A stretch of 64,000 bases of DNA from Hymenobacter terrenus (GTDB lineage Bacteria; Bacteroidota; Bacteroidia; Cytophagales; Hymenobacteraceae): assembly GCF_000972495.1 (NCBI RefSeq), contig NZ_LATM01000024.1:1-64000 (forward strand), written 5' to 3'. The notes beneath the pieces were generated by a model that was given only the letters and a program-made list of their open reading frames with translations, was not told the origin of the DNA and ran no database searches. Both the position numbers and the translations under genes were made by a program. Below are positions 35,116 to 43,945 of this stretch, piece by piece (position 1 is the stretch's first letter; every line of letters starts with the position of its first letter).

Positions 35116-36342
35116 ATGCAGTATGCTCTCTTTTGGTGCATAGGCCCGTTGCTGGGCCTGCTAACCGGCGTGCAGCCAGCCGCGGGCTTTGCGCTTCTTA
35201 CCCATCAGGCTGTGGTCGATTCGTGCTGGGCGCGGGCCGTGGTGCCGGCGCTCGAACGCTCATATCCCGGAGCCAGCGCCGCTCAGCTGCGGGAAGCCCG
35301 CAGCTATGCCTACGGCGGAGCCATGTTGCACGACCTGGGCTATTTCCCTGGCAGCGCCGTACTTTTTAGCGACCTAACCCACTATGTACGCCCCGGCGAT
35401 TTCGTGCGGGCTTTGCAGGAGGAGGCCCACGACCGCAACGAACTGGCGTTTGCCCTGGGGGCCCTGGCCCATTACGTGGCCGATGCCTACGGTCACCCGG
35501 AGGCGGCAAACGCCGTTACCAGCTTGGTTTTCCCTGAGCTAAACTCCCCACTCGGCAGCCTCGTTACCTATGCCGAGGCCCCAGACCAGCATTCTCAGAT
35601 TGAGTTTGCCTTCGATGTGGCGCAGTTAGAAGCAGGGTACTACCGGTCAGAAGAGTTTCACGAAGCCATTGGGACACGAGTGAGCCGACAGGCACTGGAG
35701 CGGGCCTTTCAGCGAACCTACGGGCTCCCCCTGGCCAAAGTGCTGCCGCGGGTGGGGCCTAGCCTAGCTGTGTATCGTTTGTTTGCCAACCAGCTGCTGC
35801 CCGCGGCAGCGCGTGCCAGTCTGTATCTGCCGTCCCACCAAGTGCGCCAATTGTCGCCCACCGAACGCCGGGACTACTACGCGCGCATCAACACCGGCCG
35901 CTTTCGCCGGCGAACCAGGGCGCAGGCCAACCGCCTCAGCCTGGGCATGCACGCGCTGGTGGCGGTGGTGCACACCCTGCCCCGCTGCGGAGTAGCCTCG
36001 CTACTAGCGTTTCGGCCGTTGTCACCGGCTGCCCTGGCCACCATGCGGTGTGGCTTTGGTGAGGCGCTGGCTAACTACCAAACCGCTTTAGCCGACCTCA
36101 ATGCACCCTTGCCTAACCTAAACCTGGACACTGGCCAGCCCATTCATGTGGCCGATTACCCGCTGGCCGACAGCACCTACGCGGTTTGGCGCCGCCTGCT
36201 GGCCCAGACTACGCGCAAGGCCGGCTTCTGGGCGACAGTGCGACAGGACCTTCAGCGGCTATTCCATCGCGGCGATGACAAGGCCGGGTACCATGAGATA
36301 AGCGGCTCCGCTCGGAATAGGCACCAGCCGGAACCAAGGTAA
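35116..36342 (+). CDS. Zinc-dependent phospholipase C family protein
   Basis: About 408 residues from ATG 35116, which starts a signal peptide (YALFWCIGPLLGLL, cleavage near AAGFA). The mature part begins LLTHQAVVDSCW, then YGGAMLHDLGYFPGS, SDLTHYVRPGDF and ALGALAHYVADAYGHP, a His/Asp-rich helical pattern matching Zn_dep_PLPC (PF00882). The metal-ligand histidines are in these motifs. It probably acts on phospholipids or a related phosphodiester outside the cytoplasm. An upstream in-frame extension to 34882 is judged non-coding. Confidence 0.85.
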   Translation: MQYALFWCIGPLLGLLTGVQPAAGFALLTHQAVVDSCWARAVVPALERSYPGASAAQLREARSYAYGGAMLHDLGYFPGSAVLFSDLTHYVRPGDFVRALQEEAHDRNELAFALGALAHYVADAYGHPEAANAVTSLVFPELNSPLGSLVTYAEAPDQHSQIEFAFDVAQLEAGYYRSEEFHEAIGTRVSRQALERAFQRTYGLPLAKVLPRVGPSLAVYRLFANQLLPAAARASLYLPSHQVRQLSPTERRDYYARINTGRFRRRTRAQANRLSLGMHALVAVVHTLPRCGVASLLAFRPLSPAALATMRCGFGEALANYQTALADLNAPLPNLNLDTGQPIHVADYPLADSTYAVWRRLLAQTTRKAGFWATVRQDLQRLFHRGDDKAGYHEISGSARNRHQPEPR

Positions 36343-36535
36343 TGCCTGTCCGCCGTGACAAGTGACCGGGCGGCCCGGGGCTCAGCCAAACTGAGGAACC
36401 AATGAAAGGTCTTCGGTACGGGTGTTGCGGCCGAAAAAACTTCGGGATGAAAGCCTCTTAAATTATTTAGGGTGACGGCGTAGGGGTAGAGCCCAACTTC
36501 GGGGTCACAGGTTCGATATGATCCATATAGTACCT

Positions 36536-36627
36536 TTAGAGCAATTTACAGAACCGTGTGCCTGTAACGGTTACGGGGCGAACTGCGTAGTTCGCGCTAC
36601 GGCGCACGGACCCTGAAGCTGCTCTAA
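36536..36627. repeat. Palindromic element, TAGAGC ends (copy D)
   Basis: Outer arms TTAGAGCA (36536-36543) and TGCTCTAA (36620-36627) enclose a core GCGAACT-gcgt-AGTTCGC (36578-36595), with imperfect pairing between. The ends resemble TAGAGCGGTT of copies A and B. It occupies the 431-bp gap before the ECF sigma gene; nothing else is seen in that gap. Confidence 0.6.
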
Positions 36628-36773
36628 TACTTCTTCTTATTTCACCGTGTGTCTGCACGAGGGATGTCTGATGGTGTAGTAGCATCTGTTTACTTCAGGA
36701 ACTCAGTTGAGCGTTTGCCGTGCCCTAAATTTGCCGGGGGCGGGAAAACTGATTCGGTCTTGATGATACACTT

Positions 36774-37370
36774 TTGCCCTACCTTATTGTGGCACCGCTA
36801 CTAACCGAACAGAACATTGGCGAGGCCATCCGTCAGGGCAATGAGCCAGCGTTTGAAGCCATGTTCCGGCTGCACTACGCTCCGCTTTGCCGCTATGCCC
36901 GCCAGCTGCTACCCGATGCTGATGATGCGGAGGAAGCGGTGCAGGCCACCTTCGTAACTATCTGGGAGAAGCGGGCTACACTGGACGTTTCCATTTCGTT
37001 CAAGGCCTACTTGTTTCGGGCAGTGCACAACCGCTGCCTGCGGCGTCTGCAGCACGAAAATGTGCGCGACAAGCACCGCGAGCAAGTCCTAGTCACGGAC
37101 AATGGTCTGGCCGCGTCGCCGGTGGAAACGCTCCTGGGCGACGAACTGGCCAGCCGCGTCCAACAGGCCATTCAGAGGCTGCCCGAAAAGTGCCGGCTGG
37201 CTTTCACCCTGAGTCGATATGATGAGTTAAGCTACGCCGAGATTGCTGACCAGCTGAATATTTCGCCTAAAACCGTGGAAAATCAGATTGGTAAAGCCCT
37301 GCGCCTCATGCGCGAAGAGCTGCGCGAGTATTTGCCCTTTATCCTGCTGTGGCTGCTGAGCCAAAACTGA
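36774..37370 (+). CDS. ECF sigma-70 factor (FecI-like)
   Basis: About 198 residues. Region 2 reads EAMFRLHYAPLCRYARQLL, ADDAEEAVQATFVTIWEKR; region 4 reads LPEKCRLAFTLSRYDELSYA and IADQLNISPKTVENQIGKAL. This is the Bacteroidota FecI-like group. No ATG fits the frame; TTG 36774 or GTG 36789 is the likely start. The FecR anti-sigma starts 3 bp after its stop, so the two are surely co-translated. Confidence 0.93.
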   Translation: MPYLIVAPLLTEQNIGEAIRQGNEPAFEAMFRLHYAPLCRYARQLLPDADDAEEAVQATFVTIWEKRATLDVSISFKAYLFRAVHNRCLRRLQHENVRDKHREQVLVTDNGLAASPVETLLGDELASRVQQAIQRLPEKCRLAFTLSRYDELSYAEIADQLNISPKTVENQIGKALRLMREELREYLPFILLWLLSQN

Positions 37371-37373
37371 GTT

Positions 37374-38432
37374 ATGGCCGAACAATTACCCATTGATGAC
37401 GCCCTGCTGGGCAAGTTTCTGGCGGGCGAAGCCACGCCCAGCGAGGCGGCGCGGGTGCAGGCCTGGCTCGCTGCCTCGCCGCCCGTGCCCAGCAGCGCTG
37501 ACGAACCCATCCCCGCCGACTTTGCCCGCTTTGAGCACATCTGGGAGGCCGCCACTCCGCCCACCACGCCGGCCGTCGACACCGATGCGGCCTGGCAGAA
37601 CGTGCGTCGCCAGCTCCGGCCCTCAGAAACCCCGAGCGTGCCCCAATCCGAGGCAGTGGTCCGCCCGCTGGTGGTGCCGGCCGAGCGCGGCTGGTCGGCC
37701 TACTGGCCCGCCCTGCGTATTGCCGCGCTGCTGGTACTGGTGGCCGGCGCGGGGTGGCTGGTCGTGCGCCGGCAGACTCCCAACGCAACCATTGCCCAGC
37801 GAACCCTGACGACCACCAACCAGAAACAGACGCTCCGGCTGGCCGATGGCACCATCATTCTGCTGAATCGTAATTCTTCGCTGACGTATCCGACCTCGTT
37901 TGCCGACACTGCCCGCCAGGTGACGCTCATCGGCGAAGCCTTTTTTGAAGTGGCGCCCGACGCCTCGCGGCCCTTCCGCATTCGGGCGCGCCAGACCACG
38001 GTGCAAGTGGTGGGCACCTCGTTTAGCGTGCGGGCCTACGAGCCCGATGTGCGCGTGGCCGTACGAACCGGTAAAGTGCGCTTTGCCAAAGGCCGGCAAA
38101 CGGTGCTGCTCACTCCCAATCAGCAGGCCACCTACTCGGCCCGGGTCGATTCGCTGCGCCCGGAGCTGCCCGTGAAGCCTAACGTATTTGCCTTTAAAAC
38201 CGGCGAGCTGGTGTTCGAGAACGAACCCTTGCGCGACGTTATTCGCGCCGTGAATGCCGAGTATGGGGCTGACCTCCGGCTCGCCAATGAGCAGATTGGC
38301 AACTGCCGCCTGACCACCCGCTTTGTGCAGCTGCCGCTCGACCAGGTGGTGGCCATTACTTCTGAGACCCTTGGGCTACGTGTTCGGCGCGACGGCGAGC
38401 GCATCACGCTGGAAGGTGACGTCTGCCGATAA
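37374..38432 (+). CDS. FecR family anti-sigma factor
   Basis: 352 residues. The cytoplasmic N-terminus (1-110) has the sigma-binding FLAGEATPSEAARVQAWLA. One TM helix (~112-131, LRIAALLVLVAGAGWLVV) precedes the periplasmic FecR domain (~145-245; QTLRLADGTIILLNRNSSL, GEAFFEVAPDASRPF, TTVQVVGTSFSVRAY), and DUF4974 follows (~275-350; LVFENEPLRDVIRAVNAEYG). It normally receives a signal from an STN domain of a TonB transporter; here the STN domain is on the next gene's product. Confidence 0.95.
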   Translation: MAEQLPIDDALLGKFLAGEATPSEAARVQAWLAASPPVPSSADEPIPADFARFEHIWEAATPPTTPAVDTDAAWQNVRRQLRPSETPSVPQSEAVVRPLVVPAERGWSAYWPALRIAALLVLVAGAGWLVVRRQTPNATIAQRTLTTTNQKQTLRLADGTIILLNRNSSLTYPTSFADTARQVTLIGEAFFEVAPDASRPFRIRARQTTVQVVGTSFSVRAYEPDVRVAVRTGKVRFAKGRQTVLLTPNQQATYSARVDSLRPELPVKPNVFAFKTGELVFENEPLRDVIRAVNAEYGADLRLANEQIGNCRLTTRFVQLPLDQVVAITSETLGLRVRRDGERITLEGDVCR

Positions 38433-38480
38433 ATCGGGCAATCCAGCCCATTGGCCCTGTTTCCCACCCAATTATTGTTG

Positions 38481-40502
38481 ATGGTCCGTTTCTATTTCGG
38501 CTTGCTGCTCGTGCTATTGAGCTACAGCCCCCCGCTGATAGCCCAGACCGCGCCCCCGCTCGAACGACTGATTTCGGTGGACCTGCGCAACGAGGCCTTG
38601 GGGGCGGCGTTGGAGCAAATCAGTCGGGCTGGCGGGTTCACGTTTTCGTACAACCCGGCGCACATTGTGGTCAGCGGGCCCGTCACTGTCCGCCTCACCC
38701 AGACGCCCGTGCGGGAGGTGCTGAACCAAGTGTTCAACGGCAGCGTGGTATACAACTCGCGGGGCAACCACGTGATTCTGCTGCGCCAGCCGCGCCGTGA
38801 TGCTGCGCCCAAAAACCTGCTGTTTGAAGGCTACATTGTGGACGAGCAGACGGGCGCGCGATTGAGCCAAGCTAGTGTTTTCGAAAAAACGACGTTGGCT
38901 TCCACCGTTAGCAGCCCGTATGGCTACTACCGTATCCGCCTCCCGGCGGGCAAGCCGCAGCTGCGCCTGGAAGTGCGCCGGCAGGACTATGTGGGCGAAA
39001 CCGTTGTCATCCGCGCCCAGACTCCGCACTCCCTCACGGTGCGGCTGGCGCCGGTGCCGAAGAGCCGGCCACGGCCCGTGCGGCCGGTGCGCACGTTGGC
39101 TGGTGAGGGCAGCGCCCGGCGCGTGGTGCTGGATACGGCCCGGCGCCGAACGCTGCCCTCGTCGTTGCCGGCGCCCGATGTCGATGCAGTGCTGACGGCC
39201 TCCGCAGATTCGACGCCGGTGCAGGCCGCGCTGCTCAGTCGGGCCCGGTTGGGGCTGAAACGGTTGCTGACCTCGGCACAACAAGCCGTGCACGACGTGA
39301 ACATGAGCCGGGACACCCTCTCCCGCGACTGGCAATTCTCATTTTTGCCCAATATTGGCACCAACCACCGGCTGAGCGGACAAATCAGCAACCGATATTC
39401 CCTCAACGCCTTGGCGGGACGCTCGTTTGGCGTGCGCGCAGTGGAAGTGGGTGGCCTGCTGAACTACGTGCGCAGCACCGTGCACGGCGTGCAAATTGCC
39501 GGCCTTGGCAACCTCGTGGGCGGGTCCGTGACCGGCGTGCAAATTGCGGGCCTCGGCAACCTGCCTGGCGGCCCGGTGCGCGGGGCTCAGGTGGCCGGTC
39601 TGCTGAACCTCAACCCCGATTCGACGCGTGGCGTGGCGGTGGCGGGCTTGGCCAACGTGATGAGTGGCTCAACAAAAGGAGCGTTGATAGCCGGCTTCAC
39701 CAACGTGGTGAAAAAAGACTTTGCGGGGCTGCAGGTGGCCGGATTTAGCAACAAAGCAACGAGCGGCTCCGCCGCTGTAGCGCAGGTAGCCGGCTTCCTC
39801 AATTACCGGCGGCGGACCCCCGCCCCGCCCGGCGCCCCAACTACAAGCCGGGTCTTGCAAGTAGCAGGCTTTGCCAACCTCGCGCCCGACTCCGTTGGCG
39901 AGACCCGGGGCGTGCAGGTGGCCGGCTTCCTCAACGTGGCCCGGCACATACGCGGCATCCAGTTGGCGCCCTTCAACGTGGCCGACACCGTCGATGGGGT
40001 GTCAATTGGTGTGCTGAGCTTCGTGCGCCACGGCTACCGGCGCGGGGAGGTGTGGGCCGGCGAGGCCCTGCAAGCCAACATCGGCTTGAAGATGGGCGGC
40101 TCATCACGCTTCTACAACATCCTGGCCGTGGGGGCCCAATCGTTTGGTAGCACTTTCCGTTGGGCAGTGGGCTACGGCATCGGTACCGAGCCCCGGCTGA
40201 GCAATCGGTTGCGGCTGAGTATCGACGCGCTAACGTATCAGGTAAACGAGCAGGAGGTCTGGACCAACGACCTTAATCAGTTGAATCAGTTACGCTTCTT
40301 GTTGGGCTGGCAATTGGGCCGCGGCCGGGCCACTTTGGTCACCGGCCCCACGCTCAACGTATTAGTATCAGAATACCAGGGCGCCGATGCGTCAAAATAC
40401 GGCTCCGAGCTGGGCCGCGACCAGCTGACGTTCCTGGACAGAACATCCGGCCAGACGCTGGTCCGCGCCTGGCTGGGTTTCCAGGGCGGGCTGCGGTTTT
40501 GA
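38481..40502 (+). CDS. STN-domain protein with 16-residue AGLxN repeats
   Basis: 673 residues from ATG 38481, which starts a signal peptide ending PPLIAQ. An STN domain (~25-100; NEALGAALEQISRAGGFTFS) is followed by a CarboxypepD_reg-like domain (~110-185), a basic Pro/Arg linker, and from ~320 to ~510 a repeat of about 16 residues with consensus GVQxAGLxNxxxGxxx (for example GVQIAGLGNLVGGSVT). A C-terminal ~160 residues resemble barrel strands and end LGFQGGLRF. It has no TonB plug. It probably sits in the outer membrane and signals to FecR. Repeats of this type occur in LA_2272-like surface proteins. Confidence 0.8.
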   Translation: MVRFYFGLLLVLLSYSPPLIAQTAPPLERLISVDLRNEALGAALEQISRAGGFTFSYNPAHIVVSGPVTVRLTQTPVREVLNQVFNGSVVYNSRGNHVILLRQPRRDAAPKNLLFEGYIVDEQTGARLSQASVFEKTTLASTVSSPYGYYRIRLPAGKPQLRLEVRRQDYVGETVVIRAQTPHSLTVRLAPVPKSRPRPVRPVRTLAGEGSARRVVLDTARRRTLPSSLPAPDVDAVLTASADSTPVQAALLSRARLGLKRLLTSAQQAVHDVNMSRDTLSRDWQFSFLPNIGTNHRLSGQISNRYSLNALAGRSFGVRAVEVGGLLNYVRSTVHGVQIAGLGNLVGGSVTGVQIAGLGNLPGGPVRGAQVAGLLNLNPDSTRGVAVAGLANVMSGSTKGALIAGFTNVVKKDFAGLQVAGFSNKATSGSAAVAQVAGFLNYRRRTPAPPGAPTTSRVLQVAGFANLAPDSVGETRGVQVAGFLNVARHIRGIQLAPFNVADTVDGVSIGVLSFVRHGYRRGEVWAGEALQANIGLKMGGSSRFYNILAVGAQSFGSTFRWAVGYGIGTEPRLSNRLRLSIDALTYQVNEQEVWTNDLNQLNQLRFLLGWQLGRGRATLVTGPTLNVLVSEYQGADASKYGSELGRDQLTFLDRTSGQTLVRAWLGFQGGLRF

Positions 40503-40571
40503 GGGCTCGTGGGTGAGGTGAGCCAATAAACGTTGCTCTGACATAATGTACTATTATAGAGTAAATTAGGA

Positions 40572-40624
40572 GTGGGTATGCGTGTAGCGCGGACTCGCAG
40601 AGTCCACGCTACACGCATACCCAC
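40572..40624. repeat. 53-bp palindrome (copy E)
   Basis: Arms of 18 perfect bp (40572-40589 and 40607-40624), one mismatch, then GGACTC-gca-GAGTCC. The core belongs to the GCGGACT/AGTCCGC family. It lies 70 bp after the STN-repeat gene stop and may end that operon or reduce read-through into the TonB receptor gene. Confidence 0.75.
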
Positions 40625-40823
40625 GCTGAGAATATTTTTTGGTTGGGCATAGGGGGGACCCCAGACTTGCGGGTCTTGCACACGGAACGTTCCTCCCGGC
40701 CACCTCGCGTGGCCCCGCTTTTGGCCAGGTACTGGTGCCTGGTTCCCTGTCTTTAGGCTTTTTATCGATGGCTCACAGTGGCTGCCTGGCTCCGCTGTGC
40801 CCGTTTAACTCAACCACCGAATT

Positions 40824-43193
40824 ATGCGTTTCCTGTTTTTTCTGTTCCTGCTGTTGGCCGCAGAATGGACTTCCGCCGCTCACGCCCAAAACCTCAGCCA
40901 AACCATCCGGGGCCGCATTGTCGACCGGGAGTCGCAGCAGCCGCTGGTGGGGGCCACCGTGGTGGTCGTGGATACGGACCCGCTGCTGGTGGGCTCTGCC
41001 GACGTCAATGGCGATTTTAGGATCGGGCAAATTCCAGTGGGCCGGCACACGCTCAAAATCAGCTTTGTTGGCTTTGAGGAGCAAACCATTCCCGAATTGC
41101 TGCTGGGCTCGGGGAAGGAACTGGTGCTAAACATCGGTCTAGCCGAATCCATGACCAGCCTCAACGAAGTGACCGTGACCGGCGAGCGGGAAAAAGGCAC
41201 CAGCCGCAATGAGATGGCCACGGTGTCGGCCCGCTCCATTTCGGTGGAAGAAAGCAAGCGCTACGCGGCCAGCATCTCCGACCCCGCCCGCACGGCCCAG
41301 ACCCTGGCGGGAGTGTCGGGCACGTCGAGCGGCGACTTGCGCAATGAAATCGTGGTGCGCGGCAACTCGCCCCGCGGCCTGCTCTGGCGCATCGAGGGCG
41401 TGGAGGTGCCCAACCCCAATCACTTCACCGATGCCGGGGCCAGCGGCGGCGCCGTGAGCGTTCTGAGTACCAACATGCTCAGTAATTCTGACTTTTTCAC
41501 GGCCGCCTTCCCGGCCGAGTACGGTAATGCTCTCTCGGGAGTGTTCGACGTGAAGCTGCGTACTGGCAACAACCAAAAGCGCGAATATGCCTTTCAGGTG
41601 GGCTCGTTGGGCACCGAATTCGCGGCCGAAGGGCCACTGAGCGCCCGCTCCAAGGGCTCCTATCTGGTCAATTACCGGTACTCGTCGCTGGCGCTGCTGA
41701 AAAGCGCGGGCCTGGATGTGACCGGCGACGGGGGCGTGCCCAAATACCAGGACTTATCGTTCAAGCTGAACCTACCCGTGGGCCGCAACAACGTCGTAAT
41801 CTGGGGTATCGGCGGTCTGAGCAGCACCAGCAGCCGCGCCGACCGCGACGCCGCCAAGTGGAAGCGCTATGACGACCGGTTCGATGATAATGCGACCTCG
41901 GATGTGGCCGCCGGCGGGCTGACCTACACCCACGTGCTCAACGACCGCGCCTACCTCGAAGCGGGCCTCACGGCCTCCGGCGACCGGCACGGCTACAAGG
42001 CTTACGAAGTAGACGAGCGCTACAATCAAGTGCTCGATGCCGACCAGCAGTACACTAATACGGCGGTGCGGGCCTCGCTGCTCTACAATTACAAGATTAA
42101 CGCCCGCCACACCGTGCGCTTCGGTGGCATCGTGAGTCGTCTGGGATTCGACGCTCGTAACGGCTTTCGCAACGACGATTACGGCGGCCGGTTCATCCAG
42201 TTTTTGCAGACTGCTGACCATGCCACCACCACCCAAGCCTACGGGCAGTGGAAATACCGCGCCACCGAGCAGCTGACCTTTACCAGCGGCGTCCACTTTC
42301 TGCGCTTTGGCTTGAATGGTAATACCGCTGTGGAGCCGCGGGTGGGGGCTCGCTGGGCTTTCTCGCCCCGGCAGACGATATCGGCGGGCATGGGGCTGCA
42401 CAGCCGGCTGGAAGCTCCGTTTGTGTATTTTACGCAACTGCCGCAAGCCGATGGCCGCATGAGTGAGCCCAACAAAAACCTGGGGCTGGCCCGCGCCGTG
42501 CACTACGTGCTCAGCTACGACAACCTGCTGCGCGACGACCTGCGCCTGCGCGTCGAGCCCTACTTCCAGCACCTCTACAACGTAGCCATCAGCCCCAACC
42601 CCACCAATACTTTCGCGGCCCTCAATTTCGGCGGAGGCACGCCCACCGAAGCCCTGGTGGCCCGTGGCCTCGGCCGTAACTACGGCCTCGACGTGACCCT
42701 GGAAAAATTCTTCACCAACCAATACTACTTCCAGCTCACAGGTTCGCTGTACGACTCGCGCTACCGCGCCGCCGACGGCAAGTGGCGCAACACCCGCTAC
42801 AACGGCCATTTCGTGGCTAATGCGCTGGCCGGTCGTGAGTTTTCGGTGGGCCATGAGAAAAACAACCTCGTCAGCCTGAACCTGCGCCTACTTTGGTCCG
42901 GCGGCAACCGCTACTCGCCGGTAGACCTGGGCGCCTCGCGCCAAGCCGGCTACGACGTCACGATTGATGACCGCGCCTGGGCCGAGCAAGGGCCAGCGTA
43001 TTTCCGCCTCGACTTACGCGCCAGCTACCGCAAAAACCGTCCCCGTGCCTCCCATATCATCTCCCTCGACCTGCAAAACGCCAGCAACAACCAGAACATC
43101 TACGGCCGTTTCTATGACCGCTACACGCAGAACATCGAAACCGAATATCAAACCTCGCTCGTGCCCTTCTTGAATTATCGGGTAGAGTTTTAA
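40824..43193 (+). CDS. TonB-dependent receptor with CarboxypepD_reg domain, no STN
   Basis: 789 residues. A signal peptide (ends SAAHAQ) precedes a CarboxypepD_reg-like domain (~26-105; IRGRIVDRESQQPLVGATVV), then a plug (~115-260; LNEVTVTGER, RNEIVVRGNSPRGLLWRIEG, SNSDFFTAAFPAEYGNALSG) and a barrel ending SLVPFLNYRVEF. It lacks an STN domain of its own. It lies downstream of sigma/FecR/STN-repeat genes, so it is the likely transport output of that circuit. Its stop overlaps the convergent LytTR gene by 4 bp. The substrate is unknown. Confidence 0.93.
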   Translation: MRFLFFLFLLLAAEWTSAAHAQNLSQTIRGRIVDRESQQPLVGATVVVVDTDPLLVGSADVNGDFRIGQIPVGRHTLKISFVGFEEQTIPELLLGSGKELVLNIGLAESMTSLNEVTVTGEREKGTSRNEMATVSARSISVEESKRYAASISDPARTAQTLAGVSGTSSGDLRNEIVVRGNSPRGLLWRIEGVEVPNPNHFTDAGASGGAVSVLSTNMLSNSDFFTAAFPAEYGNALSGVFDVKLRTGNNQKREYAFQVGSLGTEFAAEGPLSARSKGSYLVNYRYSSLALLKSAGLDVTGDGGVPKYQDLSFKLNLPVGRNNVVIWGIGGLSSTSSRADRDAAKWKRYDDRFDDNATSDVAAGGLTYTHVLNDRAYLEAGLTASGDRHGYKAYEVDERYNQVLDADQQYTNTAVRASLLYNYKINARHTVRFGGIVSRLGFDARNGFRNDDYGGRFIQFLQTADHATTTQAYGQWKYRATEQLTFTSGVHFLRFGLNGNTAVEPRVGARWAFSPRQTISAGMGLHSRLEAPFVYFTQLPQADGRMSEPNKNLGLARAVHYVLSYDNLLRDDLRLRVEPYFQHLYNVAISPNPTNTFAALNFGGGTPTEALVARGLGRNYGLDVTLEKFFTNQYYFQLTGSLYDSRYRAADGKWRNTRYNGHFVANALAGREFSVGHEKNNLVSLNLRLLWSGGNRYSPVDLGASRQAGYDVTIDDRAWAEQGPAYFRLDLRASYRKNRPRASHIISLDLQNASNNQNIYGRFYDRYTQNIETEYQTSLVPFLNYRVEF

Positions 43194-43945
43194 GTGGCTA
43201 CCCCACCTGATTCAGAAGGCTGGCCGCCCCGCAGCAGTAGCTCATTGAGCAGCGCTTTTCGATACTGACTGCTCACCGGAATGCGGTGCGGCCCAAGGAG
43301 GATTTCGTGGCCGCTGATGCTGGCTATTTTGTCAAGTGGCACCACGTAGGAGCGGTGGGCGCGCACGAATCGGTGCGGAACAAGCAGCGCCTCCATGTCC
43401 GAAATCCGGTCCGTAATGAGCAGCATGCGATTGGTTAGGTGTACTTTGACGTAGTTGCCATACGCCTCTACGTACTCAATCTCGCGCAGCGACACCTTGT
43501 GAATTTGCCGGTCAGCTTTTAAGAAAACGAACTCCGGCGGGGGCGGCACGGCAACCGGGGGCGCCGTCACCAGGACGGAGCCCGGCGAAGTCAGCTGAAC
43601 GATGGCTCTGTTGACGGCTTTCAGGAAACGGTCGAATGAGAAAGGCTTGAGCAAATAGTCCGTCACGCCCAGTTCGTAGCTCTCCACGGCGAAGTCCGAA
43701 AAGGCCGTGGTCAGGACAATCTGGGGTGGGCGGGCCAGGCTACGAATTAGCTCAATGCCGGAGTACTCCGGCATCTTTATGTCCACGAAAATCAGGTCGA
43801 TTGGTTGGGTGTGCAGCACTTGGAGGGCCTCGAAGGCCGAGTTGCACCGGCTCACCAGCGTGAGCGACGGAATTTGGCCAATGTAGCGTTCCAACACATC
43901 AAGGGCCAGTGGTTCGTCGTCGATAATCAGGCAGCGGTGGCTCAT
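43190..43945 (-). CDS. LytTR family response regulator
   Basis: 251 residues. The receiver domain has D10/D11, phospho-acceptor D55 (FVDIKMPE) and K100 (LLKPF). A Pro-rich linker (~125-140) leads to a LytTR DNA-binding domain (~143-240; VSLREIEYVEAYGNYVKVHL, MEALLVPHRFVRAHRSYVVP). It is translated with the upstream kinase (4-bp overlap). Such pairs often control membrane or surface functions. It converges on the TonB receptor gene. Confidence 0.95.
   Translation of the reverse strand: MSHRCLIIDDEPLALDVLERYIGQIPSLTLVSRCNSAFEALQVLHTQPIDLIFVDIKMPEYSGIELIRSLARPPQIVLTTAFSDFAVESYELGVTDYLLKPFSFDRFLKAVNRAIVQLTSPGSVLVTAPPVAVPPPPEFVFLKADRQIHKVSLREIEYVEAYGNYVKVHLTNRMLLITDRISDMEALLVPHRFVRAHRSYVVPLDKIASISGHEILLGPHRIPVSSQYRKALLNELLLRGGQPSESGGVAT

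Noticed and set aside
41772..42854. 360-codon minus-strand frame opposite the TonB receptor
   Set aside because: Antisense shadow in a GC-rich barrel gene; no domain features.
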